A stretch of 64,000 nt of DNA, from contig NZ_CP118224.1 in assembly GCF_030849025.1 (NCBI RefSeq), positions 1,038,001 through 1,102,000 of the forward strand. Direction: 5' to 3'. This DNA comes from Oceanimonas pelagia. Its GTDB lineage: Bacteria; Pseudomonadota; Gammaproteobacteria; Enterobacterales; Aeromonadaceae. Under the pieces are notes generated by a model, which saw nothing but the letters and a program-made list of their open reading frames with translations, made no database searches and had not been told where the DNA came from. Position 1 is the first letter of the stretch. Every line of letters starts with the position of its first letter. Of the stretch, positions 1-9,200 are shown piece by piece. Position numbers and translations under genes: made by a program.

Positions 1-774
1 CTCGCAGCGCATTTCCGGGGCGTCATGTCCCCAGCGAAGGGTGGCTTCTCCCTGATGCTCCCAAAAGCGTTCGTTGCGACCCTCATAGCGGCTGCCGCTG
101 GCGGCCGGTTGAGCAGACATCAGTGACACACGGTCGCCGTATTCGGCAATCAGGGTCGGGGGCTCGGTTTCAAAGTGGGTGATCACCACCTCGTTGGCCG
201 GGTTGCCGTTGCAGGCAAAGCGGAACGGGCCGCGTTCGGGCACCAGCCGGTAGCGGGCCTGCAATTCGGCGGTGCGCATGTCGTATTGCTGTTGCACGCA
301 GGTGCGCCGGTCCTCGCTCTTCCAGCATTCGTTGCGCCCCTTGAGCCAGCCCCGTTGCTCGGCCTTGAGCACGGGCGGCCGCTCATGGCGGGTCTTGGCC
401 AGCGCCCGCCGGTAGACTCCGGCCAGTTGCCGGTCCCGGGCCGCCAGCCCCGCATCCTGGCAGATCACCGCCTCAATACTGCCGGGCTGAATGCGCTGGC
501 AGGAAAACGACGGCCCCTGTTTGACCAGCCCGTCGATATATTCGCACCAGGCTTGAGTCTCGCGCTCGGGAACACCGGTAGCACCACGAATGCCTAAGCG
601 GAATTCCACCACCGACTTCCATTCCCCGGAGCCCGCGTCGGGACCGTGGCCCAGGCCATCGCCGGTTGGCACGCGTTGCTCCACCCATTGCGCCCACGCG
701 GGAGAGCACGGCGGCGCGCTTTGTGCCCAGGCCGGCAGGGTGGCAAATATCAGCAGTAATAACCCGTGTTTCAT
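1..774 (-). CDS. Exported LprI/MliC-type lysozyme-inhibitor-like protein (3' end cut by window)
   Basis: An open frame of 258 codons runs from an ATG at 774 to the left edge with no stop. The first ~18 residues (MKHGLLLLIFATLPAWA) look like a Sec signal peptide, so the product should be periplasmic or a lipid-free secreted protein. The middle has the DUF1311/LprI pattern: spaced cysteines, then AEQRGWLKGRNECW and CVQQQYDMRTAEL. The last visible ~75 residues match the MliC fold, with FRFACNGN and ASGSRYEG. MliC and LprI domains are known to inhibit C-type lysozymes. The domain assignment is by eye; inhibition is inferred. The true C-terminus lies outside the window. Confidence 0.75.
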   Translation of the reverse strand, partial: MKHGLLLLIFATLPAWAQSAPPCSPAWAQWVEQRVPTGDGLGHGPDAGSGEWKSVVEFRLGIRGATGVPERETQAWCEYIDGLVKQGPSFSCQRIQPGSIEAVICQDAGLAARDRQLAGVYRRALAKTRHERPPVLKAEQRGWLKGRNECWKSEDRRTCVQQQYDMRTAELQARYRLVPERGPFRFACNGNPANEVVITHFETEPPTLIAEYGDRVSLMSAQPAASGSRYEGRNERFWEHQGEATLRWGHDAPEMRCE

Positions 775-936
775 AATGAGTAGCCTCATTTGGGGGAGTG
801 CAGGCGGCGCTTTGCTGGTCATTCCCACGACGGTGTGAATCCAGAGCACGGCGCACGATCCTGCCCATAACGTTCACCTGCAGAACCGCACACAGCCAAA
901 CTTTACGGTTGCCTGCTTGGGCCCCGTGCGCAGGCC

Positions 937-2487
937 CTATTTCTTGTGCTTGCCGATGCCGTGGTCGCGCAGCTTGTTGGCCACGGCGGTGTGGGAGATG
1001 CCCAGGCGCCTGGCCAGCAGCCGGCTGGACGGGTATTCCGGATAGAGCCGTTCCAGCAGCAGGCGCTCAAAGCCCTTGACCGCGTCTTCCAGCGTGCCTT
1101 CGCACAGGGCGTCCAGCCCCGGCAAACCGCTCTGCTCCGGAAGTGACAGGTCGTCCACATCCAGCTCGTCTCCTTCCAGCAGGCTGATGGCCCGGTACAG
1201 GCAGTTGCCGAGCTGGCGCACGTTGCCGGGCCAGGGGTAGTGCTGCAGGTAGTCTGCCAGCCGGGCCGACAGCCGGGGCTGGGGCCGCTCCAGCTCGGCG
1301 GCATGGCGGGTGCACAGTTGCCGGGCCAGGGGCAGAATGTCCTTCTGCCGCTCCCGCAGGGGCGGCACCCGCAGGTTGAGCACATTGAGCCGGAAGAACA
1401 AGTCCTGGCGAAACTGGCCCTGTTGCACCAGGGCGGCCAGATCCTGCTGGCTGGTGCAGATAACCCGTATGTCCACCTTCACTTCCTGCTCGTCTCCCAG
1501 CCGGCGGAACACGCCGTCCTGCAGCACCCTGAGCAGCTTGCGCTGCAGCAGCGGCGACATCTCGCCGATCTCGTCCAGCAACAGGGTGCCGCCGTTGGCC
1601 TGCTCGAGCACGCCGCGCTTGCCCCTGGCATTGTTGCCAAAGGCGCCGGGGGCATAGCCGAACAGCTCGTTTTCGGCGGCGTCGTCGGGAATGGCGGCAC
1701 AGTTCAGCAAAATAAGGGGCCCTTCGCCGCGCAGGCTGGCACGGTGGCAGGCCCGGGCCAGCTGCTCCTTGCCGGTGCCGGTTTCCCCCTGAATAAGCAG
1801 GGGAGCGTCCAGCACCGCCAGCCGGCGGGCTTCACTCAGCAGTTCGGTCATGGCCGGGCTGTGAGCGATGAAGTTGTCGAAGTGCCGGGACTCCCGGTGG
1901 CGCATGGCCTTGAAGTGCTGGCCGATGCGCCAGGCCGACTTGAACACCACCACGGCGCCGGCCAGGCTTCGCTCGCCGGACTCCTCGGTGACCCAGATGG
2001 GCAGAAAGTCGGCCAGCCAGGGTTCGCCCTCGATGGTGACCCGCTCGCTCAGCGGCCGGGGTTCGTCCTGCTCCAGCCAGCGGCTGACAAACACCCCTTT
2101 CAGCCGGGGCCCGAGGGGCTGCTGCAGCAACTGGGCCTGGGGCTGGTCGAACAGGGCGCAGGCGGCGTCGTTGGCCAAGGTGATGCGGCCCTTGACGTCC
2201 ACCGCCACCACCGCGTCGGGCAGCACCCTGAGCAGGGCGACAATGGCGTTGTGCTCCTGCTCCGAGGGCATGCAGGCAATGGTCTGCACGTCGTGCACCC
2301 CGGGCAGGCGGCGAATGGCCGGCATCAGGTGCTGCAGCTCGGTAAAGTCGAGGGCGGGAAAGTTGAGGTAGATAATGCCGCTGGTGTCGATCTCGATGCC
2401 GCGCAGATCGATGCGGTGCTCCACCAGAATGTTGAGCAGCTCCCGGGTCAGGCCCAGACGGTCTTCACAGTTTACTTTCAGGCGCAT
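937..2487 (-). CDS. tyrR: TyrR, transcriptional regulator of aromatic amino acid genes
   Basis: The product is 516 aa, close to E. coli TyrR (513). An N-terminal ACT domain (MRLKVNCEDRLGLTRELL) is followed by a PAS-like region (about 80-190), an AAA+ domain with Walker A GETGTGKEQLA and Walker B GGTLLLDEIGEM, and a Fis-type C-terminal HTH (RRLGISHTAVANKLRDHGI). The GAFTGA loop needed for sigma54 contact is replaced by GAFGNN, as expected for TyrR, which works with sigma70. The reading frame continues upstream to 2634, but ATG 2487 gives the canonical N-terminus. A TyrR box lies 25 bp upstream, so autoregulation is likely. In the family it represses or activates aromatic biosynthesis and transport genes with Tyr, Phe or Trp as cofactors. 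Confidence 0.95.
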   Translation of the reverse strand: MRLKVNCEDRLGLTRELLNILVEHRIDLRGIEIDTSGIIYLNFPALDFTELQHLMPAIRRLPGVHDVQTIACMPSEQEHNAIVALLRVLPDAVVAVDVKGRITLANDAACALFDQPQAQLLQQPLGPRLKGVFVSRWLEQDEPRPLSERVTIEGEPWLADFLPIWVTEESGERSLAGAVVVFKSAWRIGQHFKAMRHRESRHFDNFIAHSPAMTELLSEARRLAVLDAPLLIQGETGTGKEQLARACHRASLRGEGPLILLNCAAIPDDAAENELFGYAPGAFGNNARGKRGVLEQANGGTLLLDEIGEMSPLLQRKLLRVLQDGVFRRLGDEQEVKVDIRVICTSQQDLAALVQQGQFRQDLFFRLNVLNLRVPPLRERQKDILPLARQLCTRHAAELERPQPRLSARLADYLQHYPWPGNVRQLGNCLYRAISLLEGDELDVDDLSLPEQSGLPGLDALCEGTLEDAVKGFERLLLERLYPEYPSSRLLARRLGISHTAVANKLRDHGIGKHKK

Positions 2488-2512
2488 GGTTTGGCTTGGT
2501 CGAACGTTTGAG

Positions 2513-2530
2513 TGTAAATAATACCTTACA
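2513..2530 (-). promoter_or_regulatory. TyrR box upstream of tyrR
   Basis: TGTAAA-N6-CTTACA differs at one position from the TyrR box consensus TGTAAA-N6-TTTACA. It sits inside a perfect 7-bp inverted repeat (AGTGTAA / TTACACT, 2511-2532) and 26 bp before the tyrR start, so it probably serves autorepression. Confidence 0.75.
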
Positions 2531-2702
2531 CTTACCGCAGCAGGCGACCGGAGCGGCGATAAAAACGTGATAAATTCCGGCTTTTGCACGTCTTGGCGGT
2601 TTACCTCAAGCCCCGGCTCGTCCATGCTTGCCACCCTGCGCGGCGGCCTCCCGCCGGCAGGTTTTTATTTAACCAGACAGCATGTATTTTTCAGGTGAAG
2701 TA

Positions 2703-3260
2703 ATGAGCGAAGCGGTTTTCAGTAAGGTCAAGTCGTCCCAGGTGATCCTCAAGGAGCTGATGGTGCCGTCCTACGCCAATTTCGGCGGCAAGGTGCATGG
2801 CGGTATTATTCTGTCGCTGATGGACAAGATTGCCTACACCTGTGCCGCCAGCCATGCCAAGGGCTATTGCGTGACCGCCTCGGTCGACTCGGTGGACTTT
2901 CTCAACCCGGTGGAAGTGGGCGAGCTGCTTACCCTGTACGCCTCGGTCAACTACGTGGGCAAGAGCTCGATGGAAGTGGGCATCAAGGTGGTGTCGGAAG
3001 ACTTCAAACAGGGCATCGTCAAGCACACCAACACCTCCTATTTCACCATGGTGGCGCTGGACGAAAAGACCCGCAAGCCCACCTCGGTGCCCGGCCTGGT
3101 GCTGGAAGACGAGCAGGAAATCCGCCGCTTTGTGATGGGCAAGCTGCGTAAAAAGCTGCGCCGCAGCCATCAGCAGGCGGTGGCCGACCTGCGCCAGTCC
3201 CTCAGCCTGGATCAGGAGCTGGCCGAGCTGGAAGGAGAAAACTGCCAGCTGGCGCTCTGA
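2703..3260 (+). CDS. Acyl-CoA thioesterase, hotdog fold (YciA/ACOT type)
   Basis: A 185-aa protein of the acyl-CoA thioesterase family, which hydrolyses acyl-CoA to free acid and CoA in the cytosol. The hotdog signature is clear: YANFGGKVHGGIILSLMDK near residue 25, with the conserved Asp of the MDK motif, and then ASVDSVDFLNPVEVGELL. The C-terminal ~60 residues are a charged helical extension (KLRKKLRRSH) beyond the minimal YciA length. ATG 2703 is preferred over ATG 2682 because AGGTGAAG lies just upstream. The MocR-type gene starts one base after the stop, so the two are probably co-transcribed. Confidence 0.88.
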   Translation: MSEAVFSKVKSSQVILKELMVPSYANFGGKVHGGIILSLMDKIAYTCAASHAKGYCVTASVDSVDFLNPVEVGELLTLYASVNYVGKSSMEVGIKVVSEDFKQGIVKHTNTSYFTMVALDEKTRKPTSVPGLVLEDEQEIRRFVMGKLRKKLRRSHQQAVADLRQSLSLDQELAELEGENCQLAL

Positions 3261-3261
3261 T

Positions 3262-4671
3262 GTGAGCAGCAAATACCGCCGCCTGGCGGCGCAACTGCAG
3301 GGACAGATTGAAGCCGGTGTCTGGCAACCCGGCGACCGGCTGCCGTCCTTGCGGGAAACCGCCAGGCACTCCGGGCTCAGCCTGATGACGGTGCTCAGCG
3401 CCTATCAGCTGCTGGAAAGCCAGGGCTGGATCCTGGCGCGGCCCCAGTCCGGCTACCGGGTGGCGCCGCGTCAGCACAGCCCCGCCAACGCCGCCCGGCC
3501 GGCCCTGCATGCCGCCGAGGCGGTGGACATCAACGCCTTTATCTTCAATGTACTGCAGGCGGGCCAGCGACCCGGCAAGGTGGCCTTCGGCTCGGCCTTT
3601 CCCCATCCGTCGCTGTTTCCCAGGGAGCAGCTGGCGCGCTCCCTGAGCCGGGTGGCCCGGCGTCTGGATCCGGCTCATCAGCTGGTGCTGCCGCCGGGCT
3701 GTGCCGAGCTGCGCCGGGCCCTGGCCCGCCGTTATGCGGCGCGGGGCATGGCGGTGTCGCCGGAAGAAATCGTGATCACCTCGGGAGCGCTGGAGGCACT
3801 GAACCTGAGCCTGCAGGCGCTGACCCGGCCCGGTGACTGGGTGGTGGTGGAGGCACCGGCCTTTTACGGTGCCCTGCAGGCAATAGAGCGGCTGCAACTG
3901 AAGGCGCTGGCGGTGCCGGTGGATCCGGTGCAGGGGCTGGATCTCGACGCTCTGGCCGACGCTCTGGGCCGGTATCCGGTCAAGGCCTGCTGGCTGATGA
4001 GCCACTGCCAGAATCCGCTCGGGGTCAGCCTGGACGCGCCGGCCCGTGCCCGTCTGCTGGCGCTGCTGAAGGAGCATGGCGTGCCGCTGGTGGAAGACGA
4101 CGTCTATGCCGAGCTCTACGACGGTGACCAGGTGCCGGTGCCGCTCAGGGCACTGGATGAAGGCGTACTGCACTGCTCGTCCTTTTCCAAGACCCTGGCC
4201 ACCGGCCTGCGCCTTGGCTGGGTGGCGGCGGGGGAGCTCGCCCCCGCCATTCAGCGGTTGCAACTGATGAGCACCCTGTCCACCAGCGCCCCCATGCAAC
4301 TGGCACTGGCCGATTACCTGGGGGGGCACCACTACGACCGCCACCTGCATACCCTGCGGCGGCGCCTGGCCCGGCGCAAGGGGCGGTTTTACCAGGCCCT
4401 GTGCCGGCAGTTGCCGCCCGAGGTGCGGGTGCATGCCAGCCGCGGCGGCTATTTTCTCTGGCTGAGTCTGCCCGCCGGGCTGGATGCCACCGTGCTGTAT
4501 CATCGCGCCCTGGCCGCGAACATCACTCTGGCGCCCGGTCGCATGTTTGCCGCCGGCGAGCAGTTCCGGCATTGTTTCCGGCTGAATGTGTCACTGCCCT
4601 GGAATGCCGCCAGCGAGGCGGCGGTGGCCCGGCTGGCGGTGCTGACCGCTGAGCTGCTGGCAGCACGCTGA
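3262..4671 (+). CDS. MocR-family PLP-dependent transcriptional regulator
   Basis: This 469-aa protein has the MocR architecture. A GntR-type winged HTH occupies residues 1-70 (QPGDRLPSLRETARHSGLS). A fold-type I aminotransferase domain (about 90-460) follows, with the PLP lysine in SSFSKTLATGLRLGWV and the cofactor aspartate in VEDDVYAELY. Such proteins sense an amine or PLP adduct and regulate nearby genes; the effector is unknown here. The start is GTG 3262, directly after the thioesterase stop. Two 16-bp near-identical direct repeats lie just downstream (4678-4728), before ccoG, and are candidate binding sites. Some MocR relatives are annotated as plain aminotransferases. Confidence 0.88.
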   Translation: MSSKYRRLAAQLQGQIEAGVWQPGDRLPSLRETARHSGLSLMTVLSAYQLLESQGWILARPQSGYRVAPRQHSPANAARPALHAAEAVDINAFIFNVLQAGQRPGKVAFGSAFPHPSLFPREQLARSLSRVARRLDPAHQLVLPPGCAELRRALARRYAARGMAVSPEEIVITSGALEALNLSLQALTRPGDWVVVEAPAFYGALQAIERLQLKALAVPVDPVQGLDLDALADALGRYPVKACWLMSHCQNPLGVSLDAPARARLLALLKEHGVPLVEDDVYAELYDGDQVPVPLRALDEGVLHCSSFSKTLATGLRLGWVAAGELAPAIQRLQLMSTLSTSAPMQLALADYLGGHHYDRHLHTLRRRLARRKGRFYQALCRQLPPEVRVHASRGGYFLWLSLPAGLDATVLYHRALAANITLAPGRMFAAGEQFRHCFRLNVSLPWNAASEAAVARLAVLTAELLAAR

Positions 4672-4677
4672 GCGGCC

Positions 4678-4728
4678 ACTGTTATAGTTTTTGTGTAACC
4701 CCGGAATTGAACTGTTATGGTTTTTGCG
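4678..4728. repeat. Pair of direct repeats between the MocR gene and ccoG
   Basis: ACTGTTATAGTTTTTG (4678-4693) and ACTGTTATGGTTTTTG (4711-4726) differ at one base and are offset by 33 bp, about three helical turns. That is the geometry often seen for MocR-type dimer sites. The function is inferred only. Confidence 0.5.
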
Positions 4729-4753
4729 GCCACGACTGTTTATGTCGTGGCCG
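4727..4753 (+). other. Strong hairpin between MocR gene and ccoG
   Basis: CGGCCACGAC and GTCGTGGCCG form a perfect 10-bp stem around a 7-nt loop. No T-tract follows, so it is not a typical intrinsic terminator. It could be an mRNA processing or stability element, or part of an operator. Confidence 0.45.
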
Positions 4754-4824
4754 GGAGCCACGTGCTCTACTGCGCACGGCGCCGGCCTGTTGCCGGAGCC
4801 TGAACCACAACGCAAGTGAGCCTT

Positions 4825-6204
4825 ATGAACGACACTTCCTCCCGAATCGACGTCAAGGTATGTACCACCCCTTCCCGGCCCCGTGATCAGGGGCATATCT
4901 ATGTGCGGGCCCAGCAGGGGCGCTGGCAGCGGTTGCGCCGCCGGCTGGGCTGGGGGCTGATGCTGCTGTTTCTGGCCGGGCCCTGGCTGAGCTGGAACGG
5001 GCGCCAGGCCATTCTGCTGGACTGGGCCCAGCAGCGTTTTCACCTGTTTGGTATAACCCTGTGGCCCCAGGATCTGACCCTGCTGGCCCTGCTGCTGACG
5101 GTGGCCGCCTTTGCCCTGTTTTTCATCACCACCTGGCTGGGCCGGGTATGGTGCGGGTTTTTGTGTCCGCAAACGGTGTGGACCTTCTGGTTTATCTGGG
5201 TAGAAGAAAAGCTGGAAGGCAGCGCCAACCGCCGTCGCCAGCGGGACAGGGGGCCGCGCAATGCCGCCTGGCTGCTGCGCAAGGGGGGCAAGCACCTGCT
5301 CTGGCTGCTGATCGGCCTGTTGAGCGGCTTTACCTTTGTGGCCTATTTCACCCCCGCCACCGAGCTGGCGCAGGGGCTGCTGACCCTGTCGGCGGCGCCC
5401 TGGCCGGTATTCTGGGTGGGGTTGTTTGCCCTGTGCACCTACCTCAATGCGGGCTGGATGCGCACCATTATGTGCACCCACATGTGCCCTTACTCCCGCT
5501 TTCAGTCGGCCATGTTCGATGCCAATACCCTGAGTGCCGCCTATGATGCGGCCCGGGGTGAGCGGCGTGGGCCCCGCTCCCGCCACAGTGATCACCGGGC
5601 TCAGGGACTGGGGGACTGCATCGACTGCAACCTCTGTGTACAGGTGTGTCCGGCGGGTATCGATATTCGTGACGGCCTGCAATACGAGTGCATCAACTGC
5701 GGCGCCTGTATCGATGCCTGCGATCAGACCATGCAGCGCATGGGCTATGAAACCGGCCTGGTGCGTTACGCCAGTGAAAATGCCCTGGCCGGCGGTGGCC
5801 CCGGTCGCGCCCACGTGCGGGTCTGGGGTTATGGTGTGGTGACGGTGGTGGCACTGATCCTGCTGGTGCTGGCGGTGGCCGGCCGCTCGACCCTGGCGCT
5901 GGAGGTGGTGCGTGATCGTCATCAGCTGTACCGGGAAACCCTGAATGGCGACGTGGAAAACACCTTTACCCTCAAGCTCGCCAACAGGCACCAGCAGCCG
6001 CAACGGGTGGTGCTGAGTGTAGAGGGGCTGGAGCAGCCCGACTGGCATGGCCCGCGGCAACTGATCCTGGTGCCGGGAGAGGTGACGGAAGTGCCGATCA
6101 GCCTGTCGCTGAGGGCGCAGGGGCAGGGGGCCCGGCCCATCGTGTTTGTGGCCCGCGGTGCGCAGGACAAGGCACGCACCGAAAGCCGTTTTCTGATGCC
6201 CTGA
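4825..6204 (+). CDS. ccoG: CcoG/FixG/RdxA family 4Fe-4S protein, cbb3 oxidase assembly
   Basis: A 459-aa inner-membrane protein with several hydrophobic segments (LGWGLMLLFLAGPWLSW, LLALLLTVAAFALFFITTW, LLWLLIGLLSGFTFVAYF and a last one near 335). Two ferredoxin-type 4Fe-4S motifs follow (CIDCNLCVQVCP and CINCGACIDACD), with further cysteines in CGFLCP and CTHMCP. The periplasmic C-terminus resembles the FixG Ig-like domain. In the family CcoG handles copper reduction or delivery during cbb3-type cytochrome c oxidase assembly. No cco genes flank it here. ATG 4825 is chosen; an in-frame GTG at 4816 is an alternative. Confidence 0.93.
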   Translation: MNDTSSRIDVKVCTTPSRPRDQGHIYVRAQQGRWQRLRRRLGWGLMLLFLAGPWLSWNGRQAILLDWAQQRFHLFGITLWPQDLTLLALLLTVAAFALFFITTWLGRVWCGFLCPQTVWTFWFIWVEEKLEGSANRRRQRDRGPRNAAWLLRKGGKHLLWLLIGLLSGFTFVAYFTPATELAQGLLTLSAAPWPVFWVGLFALCTYLNAGWMRTIMCTHMCPYSRFQSAMFDANTLSAAYDAARGERRGPRSRHSDHRAQGLGDCIDCNLCVQVCPAGIDIRDGLQYECINCGACIDACDQTMQRMGYETGLVRYASENALAGGGPGRAHVRVWGYGVVTVVALILLVLAVAGRSTLALEVVRDRHQLYRETLNGDVENTFTLKLANRHQQPQRVVLSVEGLEQPDWHGPRQLILVPGEVTEVPISLSLRAQGQGARPIVFVARGAQDKARTESRFLMP

Positions 6205-6210
6205 GCCGGG

Positions 6211-9200
6211 TCATACCGTCTTCAGTTTGGGTCGCAGATCGGCGATGTTGCTGGGAGGGGCCAGACGAAGCTCCAGCTCGTCGGTGAGCCGCCGGTGCAG
6301 CACCCGCAGCTCGTCAAGGCCCTGCCGCGCCAGCTGCTCTTCGCCTTGTTGCTGCCATTGCTGCAGCTGGCCGGCCTGCTGATGCAACTGCCGGTGCAGC
6401 GCAGCCAGGGAGCCCAGGCGCTCTCGAGTGTCGCCGGGGCAATGGCGGTACCAGGTGCCGAAGCGGCACTGCTCGGCGTCAAGGCTCGGCCAGGGGCTGC
6501 CCGGCTGGTGCAGGGCTTCGGCAATGGCCTCGACCCAGGCCAGGTGCTCGATCACCGCATAGAGCAGCGGCAGCATGTCGCGCTCGGCCCGGGGCAGGCT
6601 GGCCCAGTGGGGGGCGGGGCACCACCGGGCCACCCAGCCGGGCAGCTCGGCGGCGGGCATGGGGCGGGCAATGCCATAACCCTGGGCCAGCTCGCAGCCA
6701 ATGCGCAGCAGCATGTCGCCATGCTTGACGGTTTCCACCCCTTCGGCAATTACCTGGCGGCCAAAGGCCCGGGCCAGGCTGATGACACCGTCGAGAATGG
6801 TCAGATCTTCCGGGTCTTCCAGAATGTCGCGCACAAAACTCTGATCCACCTTGACGGTGCCGGCGGGCAGCTGTTTGAGGTAGGTGAGGGAGGAATAGCC
6901 GGTGCCGAAGTCGTCGAGGGACACGCCCAGTCCCAGTTCCCGGCACTGACGCAGCCGTTCGGAAATTTGCGCCAGATCCCCCAGGGTGCTGGTTTCCAGA
7001 ATTTCCAGCTCCAGCCAGGCCGGATCTATGTCGGGGTAGTGGCCCAGCAGTTGTCTGAGCTGCTCCACAAAATTCTCCTGGCGCAGCTGGCGGGCGCCTA
7101 AATTGACACTGACCACCAGCTTCAGGCCCCGGGCCTGCCATTCCCGAATTTGCTGCAGGGCGGCATCAATCACCCAGTTGCCCAGCTCAATACTGAGGGT
7201 GTGTTCTTCAATGGCGGGCAGAAAGTGATAGGGCGTTAACAGGCCCTTCTGCGGATGTTGCCAGCGGATCAGCGCCTCGGCGCCCACCACCCGGCCGGTG
7301 CGCATGTTGACCTTGGGCTGGTAGTAAAGCACGAATTCGCCGTTGTGCAGGGCGTGGCGAATATGCTCCAGGCTTTCGTGGTGAGTGCGCACCGAGCGGT
7401 CCCGCTCGGCATCAAACAGGTGATAACGGTTTTTGCCGGCCAGCTTGGCCTGATACATGGCCTGATCCGCCTGGCGCAGCAACTGGTCCGGATCCAGCTC
7501 TTCGGGTTGCGGATAAAAGGTGACGCCCAGGCTGGCGGTCACCTGCAGCCTGAGTCCGTCTACATTGACCGGCCGGGCGGCGGCCTGCAGCAGCCGTTCG
7601 AGCAGGGGCGTGCAGTGCTGGGTATCGGCCAGATCCAGCAAGATGGCCACGAATTCGTCACCGCCTACCCGGGCCAGGGTATCGCCCTCACGGATCACTT
7701 CCTTCATGCGCCCGGCCACCGCCATCAGCAGCTTGTCGCCGGCGGCATGACCATGGGTGTCGTTGATGGTCTTGAAGCCGTCGAGATCCAGGTAGACCAC
7801 CGCCACCGACTGCTCATGGCGGCGGGCCTGGGTCATGGCCTGGCGCAGCCGGTCGGAGAGCAGCACCCGGTTGTGCAGCCGGGTGAGGGGGTCGAAGTGG
7901 GCCTGTTGCCGCAGTTGCTGTTCGCTGTTTTTCAGCAGGGTAATGTCGGTGCGAATGCCCAGCAGGCCGACGATCTCCCGGTGTTCGGCATCATCAAAAA
8001 TGGGGGTTTTCACGTCCATGAACACGGTGCGGCGGCCGTCCTTGCCGATAATTTCCACCTCTTCCGAGCAGGGCTCGCCGGCGAGCACCCTGCTGTCGGA
8101 CTCGCGCAGAGCCCGGGCCGTTGCCGGCGCAAAAAACTGTTCGTCCATGCAGCCCTTGAGGGTGGTTCCGTTGCAACCGAACTGCTCCAGTGCCGCCCGG
8201 TTGGCGTAGATATAGCGAAAGCGGGTGTCCTTCATGTAAATAAAGGACGACACCTGATCGAGGGCCGCGCGAAAGTGGCGGGACTGGCTGTGGGCCGCTT
8301 TCAGCGCCTGCTCGGCCTGCTTGCGCCCGGTAATGTCGTAAATAATGCCAAACCAGCTGGTGGCACCATCCGCTTCCCGCCGGGGCAGGGCGTCTCCCAG
8401 CAGCCAGCGTGGCTGGCCGTCGGCGCCGTTCACGCGAAACGTGTGATGCCAGGGCGTGAGGGTGCGGGCCGAGCTGAGCATGGTCTCGGCCGTGGCTTCG
8501 ACGTCGTCGGGGTGAATGGCATCAAACATGGCGGCGGCATTGTCTCTGGCCTGCTCCGGGGCCAGGCCAAAGAGCTGGCGAATGCCGTCGCTGGCATAGG
8601 GAAAGGTGCTGCGGCCACTGGGCTCGAGGCGGTATTCGAACAGCATGCCGGAAACCCGGGCGGCGATATTGTCGAAGCGGGACTGCAGGCGGCTGTAGCG
8701 GCCTTCACGCGCGCTCATTTCATTGCTCAGTTGCTCCGCCAGGGCTTCGGCCCGCGCCCGCGAGGTCAGCGCCGAGCGCAGCAACAGAAACAGCAGAATG
8801 CTCATCCCGAGGCCACCCCCCAGCACCAGCAGGCTCTGCTGATGGCTGATGACGGCGGCCGGGTTGAGGTGATCAAACTCCAGCAGCCACTGATGACCAT
8901 TGAAATCGATAAAGCGCTGCTGCAGAAAGGCGGTGCCGGGGCGGTGTGCGGTGCCGTGCTGGTAAATCAGCTTGCCGGCAGCGGGAGTATTGCCGTCGTA
9001 GATGCGCAGGGTGGTCCAGGGCGCCTGCCGGTGCAGATCCGCTTCCAGCATGGGCTTGACCAGCCCGCCGGGGCTTGCCGCCGCAAATACCCAGCCCAGC
9101 AGCTCCCCCTGTACATAGGCGGGCTTAAACATCATGGTGAGGGGTTCGGGCCCGGTGTCTTCGTCCGGGCCGGCCCTGCCCGACAGACTGGTTTTGCCGG

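Noticed and set aside
1240-2511. Long plus-strand frame across tyrR
   Set aside because: Antisense shadow of tyrR with a low-complexity Gly/Gln-rich composition.
3202-4572. Long minus-strand frame across the MocR gene
   Set aside because: Antisense shadow; composition Gly/Gln/His-rich, no motif.
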